Source: Gnetum montanum
Taxonomy: Eukaryota > Streptophyta > Gnetopsida > Gnetales > Gnetaceae
NCBI GenBank assembly: GCA_015680685.1
Contig: MNCI01025002.1
Span: 411,108 to 475,107, forward strand
Length of the DNA: 64,000 nucleotides
Direction: 5' to 3'
Of the stretch, positions 11,940 through 22,924 are shown piece after piece. How positions within the stretch are numbered: the stretch's first letter is position 1; every line of letters starts with the position of its first letter. Under the pieces are notes generated by a model. It worked only from the letters and a program-made list of their open reading frames with translations. It was not told where the DNA came from and made no database searches. The position numbers and the translations under genes are program-made.

Positions 11940-13629
11940 TAAGTAAAGCATTTTCTCGAACCAAGATAGGTGAGTGCAACTACCACCTCAACAGATAGAC
12001 AACCACATTTTATTTTTCAGATATCCTCCTTCCAACTCAATTGTGGGGGAGATGGCCATCTATGCTAACCATCAATATGGCTTCTTAGTTTTTCTACTTT
12101 TTTGTTTTCCACATTTTTGATTTTACAAGTTGTTTATTTTACAAATTTTTGGATTTTCAAATTTTTCTAATTTTTGACCATTGTTAGTACCTTTGAACCT
12201 TTCTTGACTATTTTACATGTTCTTATATATTTTACTTTGTTTTTTTTATTCAAGTGTGATATTTCCTCATTTTTGCTAATAAATTTGCTTTATTTCCATA
12301 GGACATAATGCCACTGTTGTTGTTTACTAATGATGGTTAGTGCTTAATGTTGTGATTATCAATGTTTGGTGTCTATTTTTGAATTCTAATGTCTGATGAC
12401 TTTGGCATGGTTTATTTTTTTATGGAATAGGTAGTGAGTCCATGTCATCTACCCATCCAATGAGCTCTATGGTTTTCCTTATTTTGGGAATTTGAGGCTC
12501 CTTCGATTAAAGAAACTTTTAATCAATTGGTGACCTTGGTAGTTTTGGAATTAGGAAAGATTTAAAGGTTTGTAAAGGGTGTGACTTCAAGTGGACTCAA
12601 TACTCTTTGTACTCTTCTACAAGCTTGAGTGTTTTTCGGACTTCTTACCGTTCCATTCCAACCACTAATAGAAAGTCAAATAAAGTCTTTACATGGTGTA
12701 GCTCCAATTCAAAAAAAATGATGGGAATTCAAAGCACACCCCTTAGACATGAATAATTCCTTGCATGGTGTGGTTCCAATTTCAAAAAAAAATGATGGGA
12801 ATTCATAACACATCCCTTAGACAAATAAAAGGGCTACAAGCACTGGTTATGGGACTAGAAAGACATGCACCTATGCCTGAAAGTCACCTCTAACTAAGGC
12901 CCCCTCTCACTTCCTACTTCTCTCTTTTCTTATCCTTATGGAATGGTGGTTGTCTTGTAAAAGCACTCTCATGTCTCATGTGGGTGAATTGGTCTAAGAG
13001 TGATAATGCAAAGTCACTGAAAGTAGCTGGTTTTGGTCTAGATTGAGGATGGATCTTCCTAGGTCATTTTAAATACAAATTTCACAAGGGACTTCTTATG
13101 ACCTTAATTTGGGACTCCATTTCACCTTCTCTATCATCCATCCATGCTGTCATAACTCACCTCACTATCGTGTTCTATGTTATGCTTTGTGTCTTGGTTT
13201 GATGTGTTGGAATTCTTTAGCAGATTCTTTTTGGTTGGTCCTTAACTTTTCATGACCATTAAATCAACTATGGGATCCATAGACTCCTTAGTTAAGGTTA
13301 TTCAATGGCAACTAGGGCATGAGCCTACTATGGGAAGGACCTACTTGCATAGCTTTTGGTTTGATTAGTTAAGGTCCCTTAACTTTGACATTGCTACAAT
13401 CCTATCTTTTGCATATTCCATTGTGTATTCCACTCAGTGCTCCTTAACCTTTTATTTTATTCATCTCTTGAATCAATTTTTCTCCATTTTTCCAAATTTA
13501 TAAGCTTCAACACCCTCTTCTCATGTTTTCATACTATTCTTAGCTTTTTGAGCTTTCATTTAACCATAATTTCATTCAAAAATTCCTTGTATTTTGCAAG
13601 TTTGACCAAAGTTAATAGTCATCAATGAT
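11940..13629 (+). mobile_element. Long 3' UTR of A2
   Basis: No reading frame is supported. It starts with the conserved 'tgtgggggagatggcc' purine-rich block (about 12042; also 37501 in A3), which resembles an internal polypurine tract. It then runs through T-rich sequence that matches A1 (1-820), A3 (37530-38830) and A4 (55140-55640) segment by segment. Two copies of a short block ending 'gatgggaattca' (about 12720 and 12793) form a local duplication of roughly 75 bp. Confidence 0.55.
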
Positions 13630-13641
13630 GGTCAACAACTA

Positions 13642-13663
13642 CATCGACAAGGCCTTGTCGATG
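13642..13663. promoter_or_regulatory. Perfect 22-bp palindrome upstream of the third-ORF TATA box
   Basis: The left arm CATCGACAAGG (13642-13652) is exactly self-complementary with 13653-13663. It ends seven bases before TATATATA (13670-13677). The same ATCGAC/GAGGCCT vocabulary is repeated in the U3 of the A2 LTR and at 50505-50545 in the A4 LTR, suggesting a shared enhancer element. The palindrome is directly visible; its role is inferred. Confidence 0.6.
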
Positions 13664-13669
13664 CAATGC

Positions 13670-14136
13670 TATATATACCACCATGCACTTAGAAATTTTT
13701 TTTTCTCATTTTCTTATAACACATAGGGAGTTTTTGCAATTTTTCAGAGCCTAAAACCTTCCAAAGCTCATAACTTCCCAACCATTTGTCCAAATCACTT
13801 CGTTCTTTAACCTTGCACTTACCAGAGGTAAGATCTTTATCATGGGGGTTGCAAACCTTAAGGTTTCCAATAAAAAATCAATGGAAAATTTTGGAAATTT
13901 TTCTAACTTCCCAAAAGGGTAAATAACCTTAACAACATATAAACATCAACTTTTTTGATAGTTAACCCCCCAAGATGATTTATTAACAATAACACATGAA
14001 TAAAATGATAATTGGAGTAATTAAATTAGTCATAATCACAACTTAGCCAAGTGTAACTATCCTTAAGAGATAAAGGTATACCAATTACTTCATGTTACAC
14101 AACGATTGCTAATCCATGGTCTCATTGTGATTATAG
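13670..14136 (+). promoter_or_regulatory. TATA box, leader exon and predicted intron for A2 third ORF
   Basis: TATATATA lies at 13670-13677. About 150 bases later AGAG|GTAAGA (donor at 13828) opens a 309-base intron that ends GATTATAG (14134-14136), immediately followed by ATGG (14137). A1 keeps TATA (896-903), donor (1049) and acceptor (1345-1347) at matching places. This suggests the third ORF is expressed from its own spliced transcript rather than from the LTR alone. Confidence 0.4.
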
Positions 14137-16740
14137 ATGGCACCAAAATAAAAATTCCCATAGGAAGGAGAACCCTCTCAACCAAGGAAGAAGTGATCCA
14201 AAGTTGGAAGAGGCCAACAAGAACAAGCTCAAGAACCACCGAAGGAAACCCATGTAATAGGACCTCTTCATGAGGAGCCCGAAGTGAAATCTATCTGATA
14301 GATTCTAGAAGAAGAAGTGCCTACTGAACAATCACAGTGAGGAAAAGTGCCTGGACCCATGCCAAGGCTTAAGGTCACTTTGACTCAGGTTTGCCTTAAC
14401 ATCATCAAGTCCCAAGAAATTCAACAATCAATCCTTCAAGAGATCAACTTCAGGCCATTCTTAGAGAAAGCTCCAGCAGATGTCAAGACTCAACTACAAA
14501 CCTCTCCCATGTGGCCAGTAATCACATCAAGTGGGGAGTGGTACATGGGAGAGACATACCTCTTCTAGAATAATATAAGGTCAAGGTCCACTGTCAAAAT
14601 CAAGGATATTCAAGTGTCCCACTCGACAGAAGCTATCACAAAGGCACTGGGGTTGCTTGACACTGGGACACATTTGGCAGAACCATCCATGAAGGACAAT
14701 CTTGAGGCCAAGAAGAAGTGAACTTAGTGATGCTACGGGGTTGATCATAAGGAGCATGGCACACTCACACCGATAGAGCAAATTTATTTTAAAATTGTGC
14801 CCTATCACTTCAATCCAATGGTGAGGCCGAGCAAGGTGACCACTTTTTTTGCCTGAGCATGTGCCACTCTAAGTGGGAATTTTCCCATCAACCTTCCACA
14901 ACTAATTTACTTAGACATCAAAAAGCACTTCAAAGAAAATGAATGTGAAAGGAAAACCCTACCCATTTTATGCCTCATCTAGAAACTTTGCAAAAGGGTA
15001 GGCATCATCTATTACTCCAACAATATCATCAAGCATGCTCCTTTGGCCTTATGGTCTAAGATCATGAAAGACAAGATACCAGTGATGACCTAAGAAGAGT
15101 AGCTGCCACCACCACCCACTCAAGAAACAATGGGGAGTCCCACACAGCCATTGAGCACCTACGCAAAATCTGAAAGTAGCTCTTGAGTGAACAAGATCAA
15201 TGTGAAAGAATGAGTGGGGCAAATCCATCTATATACCAATCGATAATGAGTCACCTTAATGAGGTGACTTAAACAATTAGCCAAATGGAGAGGGATGGAC
15301 CAATTTTCTATGCCCAAAAAATGTAGTTGCCTACAAGGTTGGATCCCAATGCTTGGGAGGTGATGGTGTAATTATTGCAATACCATTTATTCTAGAAATC
15401 TCTAGGAATGCTACCACCTTCTCGATGCATTTGGAGAAAGGCAAAGGAGCAACTGTCCTGGTGATGCAGCACCAAGGGTATAAAACAGTGGTTGAAGTTG
15501 TTGTTGATCATGTAGTTGAAGCATTAAATGCACTCGTGGCATATGTACCAAATGTATCTGCACTTCAAGACATGTAGACATCTGCAGGCATGGTCAATAG
15601 AAAGTTGAACATAGCCTAGCATGAAGAATTACTGGAACGACTAGTGGGAACTCAACAACCAATACTTGATATCTTTGATTTTCTAGAAGACATCATTGTA
15701 ACCTAATTGGAGCTATTGAAAGCAAGGGGCAAATGTATTATTTTGGAGGGGCAACTTGAAATAGCTCAAAAATGAAATCAAAGGTTGCATAGGTTGCCAA
15801 ACTACACGGTTAACTTGCTGATCTTGCAATCCTCAGCCTAATAGTAATAAGGGATGAAGCTTTCAAATAGCTTCAAGAACAATTCCAAAAGGCTAAGGAG
15901 GAGGTAGTTATGGCCATCTTCAATTCAGAATGACTTGGTACAGATGCGCCAAAAGAACAAGATCCTAACTACACAGAATCATTGCTTGTGCAATGTTGAT
16001 ACTCAAAAGGACCAAATGCAGGAATTTATTTATCAATAGTAGGAGCAACTTACTAGGGTGAACACTAAATTGAGGAGATTGACTGTAGAAAATTGAAATT
16101 TTTCAAAGGGAAGTGTTTCCTTGCTTTATAAGTCTATCATGAAAATCATCACTTGGAAGAATGAGGCTATAATGAAAATCATCACTTGGAAGAATGAGGC
16201 TATAAAGTTCGAAAAAGTGAAGAATCACTATAGAGAAAAGGTTGGCTTGCAAAAGGAAGTCAACAAAAAACACATTCAAATGGCAATGGTGAAAGTGAAT
16301 GAAGCCCTCCAGCAACTCCAACAGGGAAGAGAAGTTTGGCAATCCATCATTGATGGGATCGATGCCTACAACAAAGCAGAGATCTGCTTGAAGAAGTTGC
16401 AAATTGAAGAAATGATAGAATATATGGAATTGGCCAATCTCTGATATGTAAACCTGGCAATGCTGATTGTCATATGGTCACGATCAAAGTTGGAGAAACA
16501 AGTGGCTAGCTTGTATTTGTTATACAAGGTAGAGTTTAAGCACCATAAAGACACCAAACAGAAGCTTGAGATTACAAACATTGAACTCAAAGTTCTCGAA
16601 GCACAATTCAGAGATCAACAGTCAATCACTGAGAACCTAGCCAAATAGATGAATGACTACCAAGAGCTGAAAGACACAGTCAAGATGTTTAACGTTGAAT
16701 GTAAATAGTTCGCTACCTGATTCATCAATGCAAAGGAGTT
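14137..16740 (+). pseudogene. Third ORF of A2 (plant transposon-protein type with C-terminal coiled coil), decayed
   Basis: The frame begins at the ATG following the predicted acceptor and is traceable for about 860 codons with many single-base stops. Residues near 14347-14568 (open 73 codons) contain 'TSPMWPVITSSGEWYMGETY'. A block around 14880-14990 ending 'KKHFKENECERK' recalls the putative plant transposon protein domain. The C-terminal third (about 16120-16740) is heptad-like, Lys/Glu/Gln/Leu-rich. An exact 33-bp (11-codon) tandem duplication sits at 16139-16171 and 16172-16204. It occupies the env-like position after pol, as in Athila elements. I see no transmembrane segment, so an envelope role is not supported. 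Confidence 0.5.
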
Positions 16741-16824
16741 GTTTCTAGCAATCCCACATTGTGAGACTTCACCTTTATCCTCCATCGAGATGAACAACTG
16801 CATTGGTGAGACTTAGAAGGTAAC
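16741..16824 (+). pseudogene. 5' fragment of A3 gag, left of B1
   Basis: From about 16771 the frame reads like A2 gag residues 'FIFILHQDEQLQW' and 'EGN' (A2 6079-6130). It resumes at 31495 with the next residues 'IVLPPD'. The LTR, primer site and gag N-terminus that should precede it are missing, and A2's third ORF lies directly upstream. The final GTAAC (16820-16824) is one copy of the B1 target-site duplication. Confidence 0.7.
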
Positions 16825-18385
16825 TGAAACACCGTGAAAATTGTGAGTCGGCCTCAGGCGAGGATTCACGATTCAGGCAAAAGTACATGACAGAATTCCA
16901 GAAAGGAGAACAAGGCAAGGCAAGGCAAAGAGGCGCACGGCATCAAGACTTCGGTTTCCTTTTGCAGATTTCCTATCTTACTATGTTTTCCGTCTTTACG
17001 CTATAGTACGCAACATAGCATAATGACGCTTAGCGTAACATAGTCTGATATTAGAAGGTGGTTTACTTCAGTAGCTTTAGCGAAGCTTAAGGCCTAAGCA
17101 GCGTAATATGCGATCTCTCGTGTATTCTGCTAAGTCTTTTGTCCAAGAGCATATTTACACTCTGTTACGTAAGGCAGCGTAATGAGCTTCGAAAACGTCA
17201 AAAAGAATCCAAAGGAAGCACAACAGATCAACTCTTTTCTCTTTCTTGCAGATTGATCACCTTATGCTCTTTACGCAACGCAACATACGTCAGCGTAATT
17301 CATCGTCAAGCTAATCATTGTTTATGCTTCATTATGCTTGGCAGCGTGAACGAGCGTAAAGCAACTTGAGTCCATTACTTTTGTGCTTTATTACGCTCTT
17401 GCACGCGACGCAATGCGTACGAGCATAATGTAGCCCAAAATCAACTAAGACGTGCCCGATCCACATTTGTTATTCATACGCACAGCACGCAGATGCGCGT
17501 ATTGTGCGTAGTCACGAATTTCAACACAAGGATGGTCAAGTCAACGATCTTCTGAAAGGTTGAAACACGTGTCATCACAGCCATGCCTACTCCACATATT
17601 GTCAAACTTATAAATATCCTAGTTGGCAAAAAAACAAGGGGAGACACACGGAGAGAGACAGAGAAAGAGAGCAGAATTTTTAGCAATCTTTTGGCAGCAC
17701 TATCTTTGAACAAAGGCAGGAAACATTTTTCTTGAGCATTGGCAGCAGGAGCGATTGGCCCTTTGGCGAAGACACAACTTTCTCCATTGGTGATCATTGG
17801 CAGTTCCGAGTAGAGACTACCCAAGGCAAAAGGAGCAGATCAGAGATCGAGAGATCATCTAGCACGGTCTGTGAGCTCTATTGATCAGAAGCAGTTGATC
17901 GATAAACGTCAGGACTTGACCTTCCTTGCATTCCATCTCTGGCCTACGAGGTAGATCGGACTCCATTTTGTACTTCTGCTTAGACAGTTTTCTTGTTATT
18001 TTGTGTTTGTTTCACACAAGATAATCGGGGCCTCCCCAGTGTAACTTGATATACAAAATACTCATTTTTTCGGGTCAAAGCATAGATCTTGAAATCACGC
18101 GTTTCTCTCGTGTCTGATTCTTTTTATCATATTAACGTTATTATTATTACAATTCATCTACATCATTTTTCTCTCATTTCGTAACTTGTCGAATCAAATC
18201 ATTCCACGGAATACTCATAATCTCCATCAGTTTACTAATTTAGTAAGTCCTTGTCTGATCGACAAGACCGTTCAGGGCACTGCGGATTCATTTTCTCCAA
18301 CACAGCCCTCGCACGGATCCGTGGTTAAGACTGTATACACGGATTTTGTTTGGTATTCTAGCTACCAACGTTTTCCATCGTTACA
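16825..18385 (+). repeat. 5' LTR of B1
   Basis: This is a 1,561-bp LTR with TG...CA ends. U3 (about 16980-17480) is packed with TTACGC/GCGTAA words in both orientations. A TATA box TATAAATA is at 17609-17616. The 3' 1.3 kb aligns with 30141-31489, and the whole with the solo LTR 56964-58420 and, inverted, with 56314-59291. Confidence 0.88.
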
Positions 18386-18391
18386 ATTTTC

Positions 18392-18409
18392 TGGCGCTAG
18401 AAGGAGGGC
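18392..18409 (+). other. Primer-binding site of B1
   Basis: TGGCGCTAGAAGGAGGGC starts six bases after the LTR end (18385). It has the TGG start expected for pairing with a tRNA CCA 3' end. I do not assign the tRNA. From 18410 to the gag ATG at 18643 no feature is seen. Confidence 0.6.
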
Positions 18410-18642
18410 CTTAGCTTCGGTTCGTATTTTTACAAGTAGCCCTGTAAGCGATCTGTACCCGCGTCTCCAAAACGTAAACGTAATACCTCTAGGGAAGTTT
18501 ACGGAAACTTGTGTGGTGTAGATCGGTTACTTTAACGATTCCTTTGGGATCCTACAGGGTAGAAAGCCTAACCGCGATCTTCTTTGTCCATCGTTTTTTC
18601 TTTTAGATCCAATCGTGTATTGTCGATTAATCCACTTGACCA

Positions 18643-20899
18643 ATGGATTCACTTTACACAACCACAACCGCCATGGTCGCTGCTGATTTGGGTGCCACAT
18701 CTGTGAACCCTATTGCTGTCTCCAGACCAGCTTCTAGTGCAGCAGGACCTCAGGGACCATCGCATCGGTCATTGAGACTGCAAGGTAAAGACCCAGTATT
18801 TACTGTCATGACCCCCGAGGAATACAACTTCATCTGCGTCAAGATCCAGGCGAAGCTTTCCCTTAGTCGAGCCGAAATCGAGGCGAAACGAAATTTCGAG
18901 ATGATCCATCGAGGGGGTCAGGACTTCACCCCAACAGCCTATGACATTATCCCTTTAACAAACCGTCACCATGAAATTATAACACAGTTGGTCATGGCTA
19001 AGAGCCAGGCTACACGGGCTATGATGGAACCCCAGAATGGGGAGGAAGAAGATGATGAATTTGCAGCCCAGTCTGAACATTCATATCACACTCTTAGTCC
19101 CCATACTTACGTCAATCCATTATTCCCTCTCAATGGAGAAGCTGCCCCTCTCAATCCAGCCATGACCACACAGACACACATCCTTGTCATTCCGCAAGCC
19201 ACTGTGCAACCATCTGGGCTACAAGTGCAAATACCCCACAATAACATGGGGGCAGCCTCATCACCACGCATGCTCAGCATTCCATCGGTGGTTCCAGCAT
19301 CCATCGCATCCCATTTCATCCCTCAAATCCAACCCCATCCCATATCCACAACTCGCCCGATGCAGACTTTATCGCTGTCGCCCCCTCCAACCCAACAGAT
19401 CACTGCCGTAGTGCAGCCACAGATACCCGTACAACAGCCTGCCGCGAGTCAGTGGACCATCCCCACGGCACAACATAACCAGTCTGCGGTATATGGTGTG
19501 CAACCCTCGGTTGCACCTGCAACGCATATTCGGCAGATGGTCCCGTAATCTCTCTTCCCAAACCGATGGATGGTGGTCTTCATAGGCACCCCTGCCTGCA
19601 GGGATCTCTGCCCCACCATCTGCCGGCCAAACCATCCCTTCATTTCCACTGCCTGGCACAGCTTTTCCAGGTCAGCCCCCTGCTCCTCCTGCACAGACAC
19701 CTCCATCAACAGGTCTAGATCAAGCCTTTTTACTTATTCAAACCCTCACTGAGGAGGTTAGGCATCTTAAGGCCACTGGCTCAGACACTATACAGATCAT
19801 GGACTTCTACCAAGATGATCCTATTAGTCTAGCGGTCCCCATGCTGTTGTTGCCACCAGGGATATCCTTACCTCATTTTACCAAGTATAATAAGGAAGGA
19901 GATCCTAACGCTCACTTGGTCACCTTCAGATCCAAATCCTTGTTGTTGCAACACTAGCCTCACACGATTATCCTCGTCTTTCCTATGTCTCTGATAGGGA
20001 AAGCTCTAGATTGGTATTGAGCCCTCCCATGCTCTTCCATTTCAACCTTGGAAGAGCTTCTGACACAGTTCGTGACTCGCTTTAAATACAACTTAAAGCC
20101 GAAAGTCACGTTAGATCAACTCATGGGAGTGAAAAAAGACCCTCTCGAACTAGTCCAGAAGTTCATACAACGCTGGAGTGCTACTTTGAATGAAATCCAT
20201 GAGCCAATCGTGAAGCCACACTTACTGGCCATCTTCAAAGGAGCAGTCAATGACTTTATCAAGTCAAAGCTATATTATCTTTCCCCTAACTCCTTACATC
20301 AGGCCTTCGCCCAAACTAAAAGCATCCAAGATGCTGCGAAGGCCAGCAAAGACCTGGCGTATGTCGTCTACAAGAACGCTCACAACAAAGGCAAGGACAA
20401 AGGTAAAGCGACGACAACGACAGTAGCTGCGCTGGCTGAGGGCACAAAGAACAAGAACAAGAAGGCACCTACGGTGCCTCCTAAGACCACGGCCAATGCG
20501 GGCAGCACCAGCCAAGACACAGCTGCACCTGAAGGGCCACCCCAGCCTAAACCAAACTTTGAGCGTAAAGATCACTCAAAGTATACAGCCCTGCCTGTAA
20601 AACACTCAGAACTGTTGAAACAATTGTTAGGAGCAGGATACATTCAACCCAAAAGGGTATCCGAAGAAGCTCTGAAGCATCACAGACGTCATTGTGAACT
20701 GCTGAAGAATCCTTCTTTAGCCCTACCTAACGAATCACCAGTTCCAAAATCTTTCAGGCTAGACCATTTCTGTGACTACCACCAGTTGTGTGGTCACGAC
20801 ACCGATTACTGCTGGGCGTTGAAGGATGACATTCAATGCATGATCGATGACGGTCATTTGAAACTAGACAGCAGTAGTTTGACGCGTCCGGAAAACTAA
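18643..20899 (+). pseudogene. gag of B1, frameshifted
   Basis: The N-terminal 301 codons (18643-19548) are open: an acidic stretch (about residues 128-136) is followed by a long Pro/Gln/Ser-rich low-complexity half. A +1 shift near 19530-19600 leads to the gag core: 'LLLPPGISLPHFTKYN' (about 19850), 'GKALDWY' (about 19999) and the open segment 20048-20899 with 'VTRFKYNLKP'. A Lys-rich basic linker and a Cys-X6-Cys-Gly-His-X4-Cys-like cluster (CDYHQLCGHDTDYCW, about 20770-20815) close it. Stops at about 19955 and 20018 and a TAA at 20897 break it. Gag packages the element RNA. Confidence 0.75.
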
Positions 20900-20902
20900 G
20901 CA

Positions 20903-22396
20903 TTGCACATGTATAAGGATCCATTGAATGCAAACAACACACCCTATACAATCAATGTGGTGAGTACGGACAGTGAGAGGAAAGTACCACCCAAACAACC
21001 TTTTGTTTTGCGTGTACCTACCAGCTCACCAAGGGGGGCAAACCTTTCATCGACAGCTAGTGGTGTCTCAAGGTCACCCTTCATTATTTGGGCACCTTCT
21101 CAGAATGCCACTCAGCCACGTAGTAACAGCAAAGCCGCGGCCTTGTTCGCACCCACGCCTAGGGCACCTTTCATTCTCAGGGTGCCAAAACCACCGGCTA
21201 CTCCTCTCACGCAGGGGCAGGCCTCTAACCAAAACCGCCAACCATCATCTGAAAAACAAAAGGGAGAGGACACATCTGTTAACGCTACAAAAGACCACCT
21301 TATGCTCGGCTTCTCTAAGCCTAGGCCCCTAGCCTCTGTGCCTTTGCCTAAACCTAAGAGGCAAGATAAAGGTGCAGAAACGCAGCCACCTCCTCTCGAC
21401 AAGAAAAAGAACAACCCCCCGACTGACATCATTGCACCTCGGGAGATTCGCCTCTTGGGACGAATGGAAGAAGACAAGGGGAATAAACAACCTAGCCGAG
21501 AGAGGAATCTCCTCGACGCGTTTACGCAGGTCAAACGAGCTCTAAAACAGAAAAATACAACGCTGAGCCTCTATGACCTGCTCATGACATCCCAAGAACA
21601 CCATGAGGCTATGGTCTGTATGCTGACATCCATACCTGTGGACGAAAGCTTACCAGTGGAGGAAGAAGCGATACACGCTGTCATGTTTCCTTCTGAAGCT
21701 GAGCAACCTAAGCCCATCTCGCTGACCTTTCATGACGAGTCCATCAAAGATGATCCTGAGAAAGGTCAGGTGACAACTGAACCCATGTTCATCATCATTC
21801 GGGTCGATCAGTACCTGATCCGGAGGGTACACGTGGACGACAGTGCAACTGCAAATGTCATTCCTTATCCCATCGTCGATAGGTTGGGTCTGTTTGACCA
21901 GATCATTTCCACAATGACAACATGCGTAAATTCGTTCAATGGAGCAACGGTTCAGGTCAAGGGGACCATGCGTATTGAGTTTGTGGCAGGGAATCAATTC
22001 CCAATGGATGCCACATTCCTAGTCGTCGGGGAGATGCCTGTGTTCAACTTGATCTTAGGAAGGTCCTGGTTAGCCCAGCTGAGGGCGGTTTCATCACCGA
22101 TACATCAGGAAATACACCTACCCTATGCAGGAGGGGAGGTCGTAATACGCGGTGATGAAATCACCCCCAGAACTATCAACAATATTGAAGAAGAACGGGG
22201 TTTGGAGATAGAAACATCGGATGATCAGACCCATCTCCAAATCCCTCAACAAACCGAAACCAACGATGACAATCTAGCCTGGGCCAACCTGCAATTTCAG
22301 GATGGCGGCATGGAGGAGTCAGACTGTAAATCCCTCCGCCCTTACGCAACACTGAATGTAAAAGCCATTAAGAAGCAATTGCGAATTAGCGGTTGA
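20903..22396 (+). pseudogene. Protease-containing C-terminal part of B1 gag-pro
   Basis: The frame is the same as gag, separated only by the TAA at 20897-20899, and is open for 497 codons. The first ~270 residues are Pro/Lys-rich linker. The protease region holds 'VHVDDSATANVIPY' (about 21829-21870), where the canonical Asp-(Ser/Thr)-Gly is degraded, followed by 'LILGRSWLAQ' (about 22050-22080). Gag and protease in one frame is usual for Tat elements. The single stop is either decay or readthrough; decay is more likely given the other lesions. Confidence 0.7.
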
Positions 22397-22631
22397 ACTA
22401 AATGGTATTTATGCGCATTATTATGTTTTTACCAATTATCGTTGTTTACACTTAGTAGTCCATTTTCATCCAATACATATTGACGCTACAGAAATTTTCA
22501 ATGTTTACGCTTGCCATTCCTTACGCTATTGCATTTCTCTCATGCACGCTATTTACGCCTTTTGATCACTTTAGTCCAATTACGCAAAAATGTACATTAC
22601 CATCGATTACGCTCTCTATATCACGCAAAGG
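22397..22631 (+). mobile_element. B1 spacer after protease, TTACGC-rich
   Basis: This is noncoding. TTACGC or ACGCT words recur (for example about 22509, 22522, 22548, 22579, 22606), matching the word bias of the B LTR. If B1 has an Ogre-like sense intron, its donor should lie near the end of protease; I could not fix one. Confidence 0.4.
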
Positions 22632-22924
22632 GGCCTGCAATGGCCTAAAACTAGCCATGGCCCGCAATGGCCTAAAACTAGTTTCCAAATTACGCAAACT
22701 CCCATGATGGCCCGCAATGGCCTAAAACTAGTAATGGCCCGCAATGGCCTAAAACTAGTGACGGCCCGCTATGGCCTTAAACTAGCAATGGCCCGCAATG
22801 GCCTAAAACTAGTGACGACCCGCTATGGCCTTAAACTAGCAATGGCCCGCAATGGCCTAAAACTAGTAATGGCCTGCAATGGCCTAAAACTAGTGACGGC
22901 CCGCTATGGCCTTAAACTAGCAAT
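22632..22924 (+). repeat. 27-bp minisatellite in B1
   Basis: About ten units of GGCCCGCAATGGCCTAAAAC plus TAGNNAN run in tandem. One unit is interrupted by about 23 extra bases near 22685-22707. Units alternate between an 'aatggcctaaaactagtgac' form and a 'tatggccttaaactagcaat' form, giving a 54-bp higher-order period. The 27-bp length keeps frame, so it appears as a repeating nonapeptide in one frame, but nothing suggests it is translated. Confidence 0.85.

Larger units (their letters stand above)
4851..16740 (+). mobile_element. Athila-like Ty3/gypsy element A2, lacking its 3' LTR
   Basis: Order: LTR 4851-5817, gag 5978-7720, protease about 8353-8900, RT 9180-10070, RNase H 10180-10620, integrase 10758-11940, 3' UTR to about 13630, promoter-intron leader 13630-14136, third ORF 14137-16740. 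Integrase after RNase H marks Ty3/gypsy. An Asp-tRNA-like primer site in sibling A4, RT wording such as 'DGYSGYNQIQI', and an ORF after pol point to the Athila lineage. All ORFs are interrupted. The 3' LTR is gone and the sequence continues directly into A3 gag. Confidence 0.75.

Noticed and set aside
14137-16740. Third ORF as a retroviral-type envelope gene
   Set aside because: The position fits, but I see no signal peptide, membrane anchor or cleavage site. The domain looks like plant transposon protein with a coiled coil.
17474-17824. 116-codon minus-strand ORF in the B1 LTR (and its twin 30578-30928)
   Set aside because: It is repeated only because the LTR is repeated. It crosses the TATA region and shows no protein-like pattern.
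21112-21534. 140-codon minus-strand ORF opposite B1 protease linker
   Set aside because: It mirrors a Pro/Ser/Lys-rich plus-strand frame, has no motif of its own, and the plus strand is clearly gag-pro.
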